The notes beneath the pieces were generated by a model. It was not told the origin of the DNA. It saw nothing but the letters and a program-made list of their open reading frames with translations, and did not search any database. The translations under genes and the position numbers were made by a program. 64,000 nt of DNA from contig NC_072896.1 in NCBI RefSeq assembly GCF_027943255.1, positions 32,824,501 through 32,888,500 on the forward strand. Reading direction: 5' to 3'. Shown piece by piece: positions 53,682-64,000 of this stretch (the stretch's first letter is position 1; each line of letters begins with the position of its first letter). Source of the DNA: Anastrepha obliqua. Lineage: Eukaryota; Arthropoda; Insecta; Diptera; Tephritidae.

Positions 53682-55464
53682 CAGCTGTGTTCACAATAAT
53701 AGCAACGCTGTAACGTTGCAACGTTTTGAGTATTTTTCTTAATGAAAATTTGGTTGACATTACAACAAAAACATATTCAGACCTATTTCAAACTTTGTAC
53801 AACACTTAAAAAGTAATACAAAAATAAATAAATAATAATAAATAAAAAATAAATTAAATTAATAAAACGAAATAGTGTAAAAATTTCACAAAAAATGTTT
53901 GTAAAAATTAAAAAAATCACAAATTTCTTAAATTAAAAAATAAAATTTTAAAAATTAACAAAACAAAAAATTGTAAAAATTTCAAAAAAAAAAAATATTT
54001 GTAAAATTAAAAATAAATTATTTCTAAAGCTTAAAATTTAAAAAAATTCTCAAAATTTAAACAAAAAACTTTTTTTTCAAAATTTATGAACAAACATTTT
54101 CAGGTACGCCACAAATTTGATATAATAAAGTGCAACTTTGAAGTGGCTCAAAAAACGCAATTATTTTTCACGACTTTTTTTCTAGCAAGCTGACGATTTT
54201 TTTTCATAAATAAAACTTTTTGTACAAATTAAAAAAAGTAAAATTTGTGAAAATTAAAAAAAAAATTTTGCAAAAATTCAAAAAAAAAATTGAAATTAAA
54301 AAAAAATTGTTTTCAAAATTAAAAAAAAATAATTTTCAAAATTAAAAAAAAAAATTATTATCAAAAATGATGCAATAAAGTGCAACTTCAAATAATTTTA
54401 CGTTATAAAGTGCAACTTTGAAGTGGCTCAAAGCACGCAATTATTTTTCACAATTTTTTTTTACTAACAGACTGACGAATTTTTTCATACCAACAGTACT
54501 TTTTCGAGCCTTCGTGAAAGAAAATGTGGAACGTCGCCGGGGAAAAAAATTGTAAAAAATCAACGAGAATTTTGAACTATTTTAAGCTCGCACAATATTC
54601 ATAAAAATTTGATGGGCTCGCTGAGCAATATATTACAACGTTTTGAGTATTTATTTATTCTTGCTCATGAAAATTTGGTTCTTTTTACAACAACTATAGT
54701 CAGACCTACTTAAAACTTTGTATAAAATTAAAAAAAAAAATAGTTAAGAAATTTTTTTTTTTTCAAAACCTAAAAAAGAAATTAAAAAAAAACAAAAAAA
54801 AAAAAAATTTGTAAAAGTTTCAAAAAGAAATTAAATAAAAAAGAAAGAAATAAAAAAAAATGTTTGTCAAAATTAAAAAAAAAATATTTTCTAAATATTA
54901 AAAAAAATGTTTGTAAAATTAAAAAAAAATGTTTCTAAAACTTAAAAAACAAATTTTCTATAAATTAAAAACAAAAGTTTTTGAAAAATTTCAGGTACAC
55001 CATAAATTGGATATATACCTGTAATAAAGTGTAACTTTGAAGTGCCTCAAAACCGCAATTTTTTTTCTAGATTTCTTTTTTACTAGCACACTAACGAATT
55101 TTTTCATCCAAAAAACTTTTCGAGCATTCGATATGTGAAAGAAAATGCGGACGTCACCGAGGGAAAAAATTGTCACAAATCAATGAGAATTTTCAGCCAT
55201 TTTAAACTCGCACAATATTACACCAAAATTTATTGGGCTCCCATACAGCATTTTTCTAAAATTTCTGACGGAAGAAATTCATATTTTGCTGAAGACTTTT
55301 TAATTTTTTTAGATTTGTACAAACTTTAAAACTTTGAGTTACATGTTTTTGTTGTATATTAGTATAAACTATATTTTTATAAAAAAAAAAAATTATATAT
55401 ATTAAAAAATAAATAACTAGCCAAGCTTTGATTATTTCATCGCGCTGCTATTATATTACATCTG
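53682..55464. mobile_element. Tc1-like non-autonomous element with 0.9-kb internal tandem duplication
   Basis: The left end CAGCTGTGTTCACAATAATA follows TA and resembles a Tc1-type TIR. A partial inverse, CAGATGTAATATAATAGCAG, is read on the reverse strand ending at 55464. Two diverged units follow each other: the block CAACGTTTTGAGTATTT...GAAAATTTGGTT appears at 53718 and 54636, and the block AATAAAGTGCAACTTTGAAG, GTGGCTCAAAA appears at about 54125 and 55022, with an extra partial copy at 54410. Words GAAAGAAAATG.GGACGTC.CCG and AATCAATGAGAATTTT link it to the MITE at 39149 and the fragment at 20655. Poly(A/T) tracts fill the rest; no ORF. Confidence 0.58.
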
Positions 55465-57535
55465 CCTACCTCAAACAACTTTCATGGCAGCTATTCAGCC
55501 ACGTTTGAGCTTGAAGCAAAAATATAATTATTTTTCTTGTGGGTAATGACCTCCAATGGCACTTGAACGCGGATGTATGAAGTTGAAATAAACCACACTA
55601 TAAGAGCTCCTATTTTTAGAAAAGAAGTTCAGAAAAAAGTAAGACATAATTCAAGAATTTAACTCGACCATCCAGCTTGTGTAGAGTAACACCTACCACA
55701 GAGTGCGACAAAAATTAACTTGTTTTGTTATTCAGGAAAAAATGTATGTTCGAGTGAAACTATAGATCTTATGTATGATCTTATTATGAACACAGGTGTA
55801 AATATAAGTGCAAATGACGCACAACTAAACTCCTGCAACTTAATTGCCATACTTCTTACTCTCTTTTTTACGCTCTAGCGGGTAACAAACAAATTCTTAG
55901 ACACTCGACTAGACTTCAATGCGCTTTTGCAGTCACTTGCAGGCCATTTGCTTAAACTTTTTCAGAAAAAATTTGAGTAGAAAATTTTTTAACGCACACT
56001 TTTCTCATTAATATTTATATATGTATATGTATGTGTGTACGCATAATTTTTATAAGCAAAAAAAAAGTAAAAAATTTTAAAAGCGTCTCAAGTGGCTTTT
56101 AGGGTTTGTTGCATTAGCGCTCACACCGCTCACTTACACCAGCGTACTTATAGGCGGATTAACGGCACTTAAAAAGTAGCTGACGAGCACAACCAGCCTT
56201 ACCAAAACAGAGACTATACGCGGCGCTGCGGCTAAAGTAAATCAATACCTTTTAATTTAAGCGCAACTTCTTTACTCTTCTACTCGTATCACGCGCTGCA
56301 CCTCCCTCCTCTTCCTCAAATACACTCTGTCCCACTCCCTGCAGCAGCCACAGTCACTTGCACGTGCTACCACTTCTGCCGCCTTCGACTTTGTATTGCA
56401 CTTAATACACAAATACTTACTTATACATGCCAGTGCGCATGTGTATGTGTGTGAGGCAGGGAATTATACTCGCTTACAAAGTTCCAGCGAGAGAGGGCGA
56501 AAAAAAAACGAATTTCAAGGCACCGCACATTTTCACCTGTCGTAACAGCAGTTAACTTCATTTCTCTTTTACCTGACCTCCACACTTTACCTTCACCAGC
56601 TCCTTCCACACGCGTCCTTTTCCACTTTAATGTTACTCAACCGTCAGCAAAATTGTACAGCAGCATTGCCAGCTGTGTGTCTATAACCCACTGAGTCTTT
56701 CGTGCTCTTTTTCTCAAGCGTGCTCAGTCGCCTAGCCCCCTCCCCTCTACTTCTCCCTTCCTCTGCCACTACTTTCCAACAATTCGCTTCATATATTCGT
56801 TCTTGTTGACTGACCTCCGCGTAATAAATTTAATCTGTCGCATTTCCTTGCCAGCGCAACCAAAAAAAAATTTTTTTCCATTCCATCCATCTTGCCATCG
56901 GCATGTAATATTTAATAAACCGCAATGTATTCAATTTGCCACTACGCTGATTCACTTTTCTTCACGTGCCATACTTCCCCGAAAAATAACTCTTGTTTTT
57001 CTGTTTTTTATAATTTTTTTTCGTGAGTCTTTTTGTTTTTTTTCTTTTTTTGGCGAGGGTTGTAAAAATATCCCCAAGCAAATTTATTAAAAATTTCCAT
57101 CAAACTCGAAGGTCGTGTTACTGTTTTTGTAGACGGTGCGTGTGCATGTATGTGTGCAGATTTTTATTTTATTATATGAATTGCGTTTTTGTTTTGCTTG
57201 TGTGTTTCACTTTCACCGTTGGCAAGAACTCGGTTGTGTCATAAAAGTAGAAAAAATTTACAAAGCAGTGATTTTACCTGTATAGCCGTCTTCATACGGC
57301 TACGTATTCAATATTTGGCAAGAGTATCTTTTATCAAACAAGTACCGGGAATTGGTCATTAAAGCACAGGCAAATATATATTTAATATTCATTTAAATTT
57401 GCTGTATCGCAATCTTCTTCTTTAATCCAAACATCGCAAAAAAGTTCAAACTCAATTTTCAAGGTCGTAATTTGAGTTTTGTGCACTCTTCGCAGTACAT
57501 CGACCAGCTCCACCTAATTTAATGAGTCAAACACG
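55465..57535. other. No recognisable gene
   Basis: Mixed DNA with short frames of up to 95 codons and no domain. A C/T-rich stretch lies at about 56270-56350 and 56700-56770. Confidence 0.45.
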
Positions 57536-57812
57536 ACTACCGTAGCCCAATGGGTTGGTGCGTCACTGCCCTTCTAAAGTGCACCAAATGAATAGAAAAA
57601 ATATTTCCTAAAGACGGTCGCCCCTCAGCAGGCAATCGCATACCTTCGACTGCATTTTAGCTATGAAAAAGCTCCTCAAAAAAACCATATGCCGTTCGGA
57701 GGTGACGTAAAAGTGTAGGTCCCTCCATTTGTAGAAAAAATCAAGACGCACACCGCAAATGGGAGGAAGAGCTCGGCCAAACACCTAATAAAACGTATAA
57801 GCACCAATAACA
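57536..57812 (+). mobile_element. tRNA-like SINE, copy 5 (best plus-strand copy)
   Basis: It opens with CCGTAGCCCAATGGGTTGGT (box A-like) and GCGTCACTGCCCTTCT, lacks a clear box B, then reads AAGACGGTCGCCCCTCAGCA, GGCAATCGCATACC, CTATGAAAAAGCTCCTCAAA, CCGTTCGGAGGTGACGT, GTAGGTCCCTCCATTTGTAG, AGACGCACACCGCAAATGGG and AGAGCTCGGCCAAACACCTA, ending TATAAGCACCAATAACAT. A TTCATTCATT tract follows. The tRNA origin is inferred from the box A/box B layout of this and copies 1 and 2. Confidence 0.72.
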
Positions 57813-57875
57813 TATTCATTTATTCATTCATTCATTAGCTGGCAACTTCAACTGATTTTCGGTCTTAGCTGCTAC

Positions 57876-59141
57876 CTAAATGTTGCGCCAATCGCCTCTG
57901 CCTTGCGCGCGTTGACGCCAGTTAGAAACACCAAGGGTGGTCAGGTCGTCGACGACTTGGTCTTGCCAACGTTGATGAAGACGTCCTCTCTTATAGGTTC
58001 CACCAGTGGATTTCAAAAAAAGCATTTTCTTTGCTGGAGCATTATTCTCCATTCGCTCAACGTGACCTTGTCAGCGCAGCCGCTAAATTTTAATGCGCTT
58101 CAATACGTCGATGTCGGAGTACAGCTCGTGGATCCATCTTATTCATTATGCATCGATCATGCAAATTGAAGCATAGGTCTTGCGAAAGCCACTAATAACC
58201 TCCCATCTTCTTCTTAACCTCCCATCGGTGTTCGTTAATGTCCAGGACACAGCGCCATGCAGTAAATCCGGGAGAATGTGTGAGTGATAGGGCTTTTTTC
58301 GTGCGTCGAAAGAAGGCTCTGCTTTAAATTGTCTACCCAGCCCAAAGTAACACCTGTTGGCAAGAGCAGTTCTTCGCTGGATCTCTTGGATGCCGTTGTT
58401 GCTGGTTTTAATGCTGGAGCTTAGCTAGATAAAATCCTTGACTACGTCGAACTCATAATTGGCAATCGCATAGACTTTTGATTGTTGACGCAAGGTACTT
58501 TGTCCTGCCCTCGTTAATCGCAAGACCCACTCGATGGGATTCTCTTTCAAGGCAGGAGAAAGTTGCACTCAGTGCTCGCTGACTAATACCAACAATGTCG
58601 ATGTCATCAGCGTTAGCGAGCAGCAACACTTTTGTAGAAAATAGTGCCAGAGATGTCGATGTTGGCGACGCAAATAATTTTTTCTATCATCAAATTGAAA
58701 AAGTCGCATGATAAGGAATCGCCTTGTCTGAAACTCCGCTTTATTTCATAAGGCTCAGAAAGATCTTTGCCAATTTCCACTGCCTTGATGGTGTTTATTA
58801 GGGTCATCCTATAGCCGAATATAAGCCGAATGGGCTTTGCATGAATGCCAAGTTCAGACATATCGACATACGGGTGATCCCTTATCGTAGTGTCGAATGC
58901 ACCTTTGTAATCGACGAAAAGTGGTGGGTGTCGATCTGCTTCTCTTAAGTTCTCTCCAAGGTTTGGCGTGATATGAAAATCTGATCGATGGTAAATTTAC
59001 CAGGTGTGAAACCTCAGTTTGTTGGCGAGGGGTTTCAGCCTTTTCCAAAGTGCGCTTTGTATTGCATTTATATATAAGATGATGGTAATCTCGACTGCGC
59101 GTACGTGCCCCCCTTCGTCCATATGTACATTCCAAAATCAA
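57876..59141 (-). pseudogene. RTE-like reverse transcriptase, palm to C-terminus
   Basis: On the minus strand it begins with a degraded region near 59141, then ELGIHAKPIRLIFGYRMTLI, DLSEPYEIKRSFRQGDSLSC and DFFNLMIEKIICVANIDISG (motif B, 58780-58690). After a frame change comes LLANADDIDIVG (motif C, Tyr changed to Asn), then INEGRTKY, words such as RRTKKALSLTHS, and a clean terminal frame GRLHQRWQDQVVDDLTTLGV, SNWRQRAQGRGDWRNI that stops at 57876-57878. It is the longest RTE-like copy here (1.27 kb). The SINE at 57536 lies just downstream. Confidence 0.83.
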
Positions 59142-59144
59142 ATG

Positions 59145-59555
59145 TGTTTGATGTCTCTAGGTATGAGTTGAGTATCGGCAAGCTACTTTAAAACATATCC
59201 CGAGCCCTAAAAAATTACAGTTAGCACTAAGAATATCTGCAAGTAAGAATTCTCGGTTTATATTGTAGATGCTGTGGTTATAAAAGCTGTCGACAGTTTG
59301 AGCCATAGCACAGAATTTTAAGTGAAATACTTCACTGAGGAAACTTTTTAACAGCCAATAACGGTGGAGAGAATAATAATACAAATTTTCAACCCCGTAT
59401 TTCAGCGTAATTTTCAAAAAAAAACTTCTTGATCTCTACATATCTCTACAACTACAGCTGTCCTGATTTTAATATTTTTCACTGCGTAGGAAAGCCTATC
59501 ATATACAACCCATAACCCATGTAATACACATTTTTGTAGTTTTGGTTTTTTCGCT
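59145..59555. other. No recognisable gene
   Basis: One 86-codon minus frame (59157-59417) without a motif. Confidence 0.4.
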
Positions 59556-59558
59556 AAG

Positions 59559-59684
59559 AGGAAGCATCGAAAGTGTTATCACATCAGTATGGGACTTTAA
59601 CCCGAACTGTGCTTCCTACCATCATAGTATCGATTCCCTCTGGTACTACCATTAAGTATTTCGGCGGGAGGCGGTTTGAGCACT
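59559..59684 (-). repeat. Dispersed repeat, copy 2 (CCGCCTCCCG family)
   Basis: On the minus strand it reads AGTGCTCAAACCGCCTCCCG, TGGTAGTACCAGAGGGAATC, GATGGTAGGAAGCACAGTTC and GGGTTAAAGTCC, matching 49384-49513 in order and spacing. The class is unknown. Confidence 0.65.
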
Positions 59685-60059
59685 TGGCTCAACAGACGTT
59701 GATGTAATACGTCAGATTTTGCATCTACTTCTTATCATCCAATGCAAAAACAACTTCAAAAGGAAACCTCTCGGATCAGAACGCTACCATCCATCTCGCC
59801 CCTGTCCATACGAGTACCATAGGAAAGTTAATTTTTAAGTCCGATATCGTCAGTTTCGCATTCTGAAAGAGGCACATAAGAAAAGCACATTTTTCGCATC
59901 TTCAGAGGCTGCTGGTTCGCACTGCGCGCTGTATGGCAAAGCAGTAAAGGTACGCTTTAAAACAGGAATGACTACAGAGGTGTTGGTATTTGATTGTAGA
60001 TATTTAATGAAGAATGTTTTATTAAAAAATATAAAACAAGTATTATAATATGCTTACTT

Positions 60060-61260
60060 GTTTTGAAAAATCTATTCCAGAAAAAGTTGTTTTGACTGCG
60101 TTGCAACTGCATTGGGATTTCATTGCAAAAATTGCATCTTAGCACACATTTCAGTCGAATATTTGGATATAAGCTGTTTAAATTAGATTTATTAAATAAA
60201 ATTAAAAAAACACTCTAGTAAAAAAAATATGTTTGGCTTATGTTGCCACCTTTTTATGTTGAAAAAATAAATTATAACGAAATAGACAGCATAAGTAGGT
60301 ATCAAGGCTATATTTTTTTATGGAAAAATATGATATTAGCAAATCAATTTTTCTAATAGCGTTGCCACTTGAATTTTATTGCAATAATAGAAATTTATCG
60401 CAAATTGCGCTTGGTTTATAAAATATAGGTAGCAAATTAAAGGTGTACAAAAGATTTATTAAAAAAATATGTTGAGCTTGTGTTGCCACCTTTTTGTAAT
60501 GAAAAAATAATTTACAAATAGGCAAAATGGGTATCAAGGAAATTTTTTGTGTGGCAAATACAGTTCAAAAACAAATTTTTTATAGCGTTGCCACCTGAAT
60601 TTCGTGCAAAAAGAGCCATTTATTACAAATTTCAGTTGAGTTATATTGTAAAATACAGGTATCATATGAGTGGCTTTCAAATAAGATTTATTGAAATAAG
60701 TATGTTGAGCTAGGGTTGCCACCTTTTTGTACTCAAAAGCCCCGTAATTAATAACAGCATAACAAAACCCTTTTTTTTAAGAAAAATATAATTAACAAAA
60801 CAATTTTTCTGAAGGCGTTACCACCTGAATTTAATTTCAAAAATAGCACTTTATCACAAATTTCAGTTGAGTAATGAAAACGTAATTTATAAAAAAAGGC
60901 AGCATGGCAACACATTTTTTTTTTTTTGATATTTCCCAAAACAATTTTTCTGAAAGCATTGCCACCTGAATTTCATGGCAAATATAGAAAATGATCGGAA
61001 ATTTCTCTTGATTTATAAAAAATATACAAAATAGAGGTTAGGATAATCAAATATTATGTGTTTAAACGAATGAACAAAGCTTTAATTAAAATTATTTGTG
61101 TAAGGTGTTGCCACCTGACAATTAAGGCGCAAGTGAAAAATAACAGTACAGATGAGTTATATGCTAAGATGTGGGTAGACCGCAAATTATGAATCGGAGC
61201 ATTCTAATTAAAAAGTATTTTTTTAATAATTGAATGGCGCTACCACTTATTTTTTTATTT
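60060..61260. repeat. Tandem array with about 230-240 bp unit carrying GTTGCCACC words
   Basis: Two alternating words recur: GTTGCCACCTTTTT at 60242, 60482 and 60715, and GCGTTGCCACYTGAATTT at about 60098 (decayed), 60359, 60585, 60815 (GTTACC), 60956 and 61105 (GTGTTGCCACCTGA). Between them lie GGTATCAAGG, AAATTTCAGTTGAGT and RATTTATTRAAATA words in conserved order. Units are about 230-240 bases at first and shorter toward the right. There is no coding frame. Confidence 0.8.
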
Positions 61261-61264
61261 AAAA

Positions 61265-62355
61265 AATTAATGGTGATGTCTTTTAATATAAAATGTATAT
61301 GTATGTACTTACATTAAAAATAAAAAAATAACTTAAAAAGCAAATGTTTAACTATTTTTATGGAAACCCTGAAAATCCCCTAAATTAAAAAATATAAAAA
61401 AACTTTGAATTTCGAAATTGACTAGAGGAATATATTTTTTGAAAAAGTATATGAACATATAAATGTCAATGTAAAGATGAAGATAGCTTAAGTCAAAAAA
61501 TATTTTTAAAAGGCCTTGCCATATAGTATTAACGGAAAATTTATATTAATTTAAAAAATAGGTACATTTTTGTTTTTTGGTTTTCTTTTTTTTTACATAC
61601 AATTCAAAGAAGATATTAAATAATACCAATCTCCAAAAATTTTAAACCAAATTTGCAGAAAATTTCATTTTTCCTATGCAAATTACATTTCTCTTTACAT
61701 TCTCTAATCCTTCTTTTCTTTTCCTACTGCTTTTTTTCTTTTTATTATTATAGTTAAGTTAAATATATTGGATTGATTTGTAAATGAACTGGTGTGAAAT
61801 TTAGATTAAGAAACTTGTATGTTAAAAACATTCCAGTTTTTTATAATGTTGTTGAAGTACTATTAAAAGACCTTAGTCTTACTATGTACTATTTATATAA
61901 ATAAATAAATAAATAAATTCCATGATAATTTTCAAAGCGTTGGCGTCACGGCTAAAAGTCAAATAAAAAAAGAAAAAAATTTAATTTAATAATTTTTTTG
62001 GCCCTAAAATAAATGTCGCGGTTTGCATAAAAATAATGTTTTTCTGAGGATGTTCTATGTACTATAAAGGGATTTAGCACTGCGACCTGAAAGATCTATT
62101 GTCCTTCAATTGTATGTTTGTGCCCAATTCATAAATTTTAAATAAGTATATGGCCACAGTTTGGAAAAGATTACAAATAAAAAATATGTGGTTATCACTA
62201 ACCCTAAACTGTTGAAAATAAATTGCAAAACTTCATGGCTCTTATGAAAATACTACTGAAATATTTAGGATAAATTTTTGCTCTTGTGATGTGCAAATAT
62301 ACTGCTTAGTTAAATTAAAATGGTTCAAAGAAATATGAACCTCTCTCTTTCTTGG
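61265..62355. other. No recognisable gene; very AT-rich
   Basis: Poly(A/T) and an (AAAT)n tract at about 61897-61917. No open frame of note. Confidence 0.5.
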
Positions 62356-62357
62356 CT

Positions 62358-62518
62358 TCACAGTCTGTGGTGTACCATAGCTTCATCAACAATCCTCCTC
62401 GAATTCAGTCTCTCTCTTGCCTCATTTCTCCAATTACGAACGTAGATCGCTTATAAGTCTGCTGCTACGTGATCAAGCAATCTCTTTCTTGGTCGGCCTC
62501 TCTTTCTTCCAAAAATTG
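62358..62518 (-). pseudogene. C-terminal tail of a retrotransposon RT protein
   Basis: The minus strand reads FGRKRGRPRKRLLDHVAADL, a stop, then VRNWRNEARERLNSRRIVDE and MVHHRL before a TGA at 62358-62360. The order GRPRKR..DH...DL, NWR..A..R..R, H.GL is the usual C-terminus of many insect non-LTR RT proteins of the RTE-like type. About 50 codons remain. Confidence 0.6.
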
Positions 62519-62519
62519 A

Positions 62520-63630
62520 ACCAAAATGTTAGAAAATTATGAGAAGGGCAAGAGGAAGGAAATTGTGATTAGTGCCCTCATTTGGCTGGAGTTACTTTTC
62601 ATACAACAAAAATAATACGAATCCATTTATGATCTTTTTTCTCATACCGCTTCATTTTATTTCGATTTGCATTGCCCAATTGCTTGTTTACCATCAAGCT
62701 GTCATCTCCATCGTCAAAGTATCCGCTTGCAAGAGTTCAACCTTAATACCTTAGCAGATTTACCCAAATTTGTCCCTCTTAAAGTGATTCTAAATTTAGT
62801 TGGACTTTGATTTTTACTCCCCAACTTTATTTGTGCCCCGTCCTTTCATTCAAAATTCGCAGTTAAGTGCAATGAGAAAAGAAATTTAGAAATAAAATTC
62901 CAATACTGCAAAATATGTGCCATAACAAATTATGACTTTTTTTAGCGACACACAATCGCAATGATTTCACTGGCTCAGCCAGTCATTACCACTTCGCACG
63001 TTCTTTAAAAAGTATCATCAGCTGCAGAAATAAGTTACATCAGCAACACTGTCGTCTGCTCCTTTGGCAATACAGCAATAAACTGCAAGTAGAAAACAAT
63101 GCAGGCAACTTCTAAGCAAAGAAATAGCGATTGCTCCCATTGGTGGCCCATAGCAAACAATAAATGCAACATTGTCGCTGATGAAGTGGAAACGGAAATA
63201 CCGTTGTGTTGTAATAAAAATCACAGCGCGTGATTGAGCAGTTTTGCGATGTCTGTGGAGGTACTATAAACGAACAAAACATTTTCCTCAGCAATACGCG
63301 CGTCAATACCCGCATAAACACTGGAGTAATAGAGCCCAAATGCAGGGTTTTCCCATAGAAGGCAGCTGAAAATTGAGGGTGCATAGAGCGGGAAATTGAT
63401 AAAGCAATAGCTTGAACACATTAATGGCTCTACTGCTTCTAAATAAGAATTAGATAAAATATCAAATATTTATTGAAGTGTACTGACGTGCTGAATTCAT
63501 ATCTGTGACCAAAGTTAAAAAATACAAAATTGTGGGTACCGTAAAACGATATTATTTTTTAATTCGTTAGTTCTTGAGAAAGTGAGCACGTTGGAGCTTT
63601 CGAAATTGATTGAATTCGATTGAAGGATCT
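62520..63630. other. No recognisable gene
   Basis: Several overlapping minus frames of 60-90 codons at 63018-63421 carry no domain and overlap each other in different frames; I regard them as chance. Confidence 0.4.
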
Positions 63631-63633
63631 ACA

Positions 63634-64000
63634 TAGGTTAGGTTAGGTTAGGTTATGTTAGCCAGGTTGCTTGTCAAAGACAAGACATTCGGTGGCTCTA
63701 AAGCCCATTCTGATAGCCGCATTTGTTTTCCATACCCTAACTAAGTTGCTTAAAACATTTAAAGCCTTTTAAGAAGGTGACTAGTCTCTCCAGTGAGGCA
63801 TTTTGCAAATTTCCCAGCTCTTAAAAGAAATAATCGCAAGGCTATTTGGCACCGCTTCTTGAAGTGCAGGACATTCACAGAGAAAGTGTTGTACCGACTA
63901 AATTTCTTCTTCATCTCCACAACTCCCGCAGAAGTCATTTTGAAGTACACTCATTCTACTGGCCAGGGTGCCAATAGTGCAATGGGCCGTTATATCACCT
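63634..64000 (-). mobile_element. Non-LTR retrotransposon 3' end running off the window
   Basis: The plus strand starts with four TAGGT-type repeats (63634-63657), the inverse of a TAACC tail. Inward, the minus strand reads ITAHCTIGTLASRMSVLQ, FCGSCGDEEEI, a stop, then SVQHFLCECPALQEAVPN: a zinc knuckle with both Cys of the first pair, Gln-His and the last Cys present, but broken by one stop. The rest of the element lies beyond position 64000. It is similar in layout to the piece at 42753. Confidence 0.8.

Noticed and set aside
63759..63950. Minus-strand frame of 63 codons at the right edge
   Set aside because: A neighbouring frame carries the zinc-knuckle words CGSCGDEEE and QHFLCECPA; this one is out of frame.

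Overview
The window reads as AT-rich, non-coding nuclear DNA from an insect, most likely a higher fly; a tephritid fruit fly is my best guess. The basis is the mix of decayed mariner, maT, visitor-like and Tc1-like DNA transposons, RNase H-bearing non-LTR retrotransposons, RTE-like retrotransposon pieces, a tRNA-like SINE and many TACA/TATG microsatellites. The species call is an impression from these families, not a proof. I found no convincing host protein gene, tRNA, rRNA or other RNA gene in 64 kb. The longest open frames are all pieces of transposable elements.

Layout. 0-2.4 kb: a 5'-truncated RNase H retrotransposon (copy A) abuts a maT-type transposase remnant. 4.4-5.5 kb: retroelement and mariner scraps. 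7.2-11.8 kb: a cluster of DNA transposons (mariner, a visitor-like element, a Tc1-like pseudogene and a complete but dead TIR-to-TIR mariner) with an RTE-like RT fragment among them. 13.6-14.1 kb: AT-rich tandem repeat. 16.4-18.8 kb: a long retrotransposon copy (RT, RNase H and zinc knuckle). 20-24 kb: short repeats, a pogo-like MITE, a mariner remnant, a 38-bp inverted repeat, a SINE and a CRE/CCAAT-like repeat. 25.9-29.3 kb: a clean 5'-truncated I-like insertion with (TAA)n tail and 9-bp target duplication, then RTE-like and SINE pieces. 29.7-33.0 kb: retroelement fragments, two of them nested in a possible MITE. 35.2-38.2 kb: a retroelement carrying a nested insertion, a SINE piece and a satellite-like array. 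39.1-45.8 kb: a MITE and many retroelement pieces, including a three-layer nest at 44.5-45.0 kb. 47.4-52.7 kb: RNase H fragments, SINEs and a nearly complete mariner (50984-52207). 53.7-55.5 kb: a Tc1-like non-autonomous element with internal tandem duplication. 57.5-62.5 kb: SINE, RTE-like and other retroelement tails and a GTTGCCACC-rich tandem array. The right edge enters another retrotransposon 3' end.

The elements do not form a pathway; they are layers of independent insertions. Several nests can be ordered in time by target-site duplications readable in the sequence. Most non-LTR copies keep only the RT C-terminus, RNase H, zinc knuckle and 3' tail, as expected from incomplete reverse transcription. 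None of the copies seen here looks able to move by itself. Stretches with no recognisable gene are noted as such; they may be intron or intergenic DNA.
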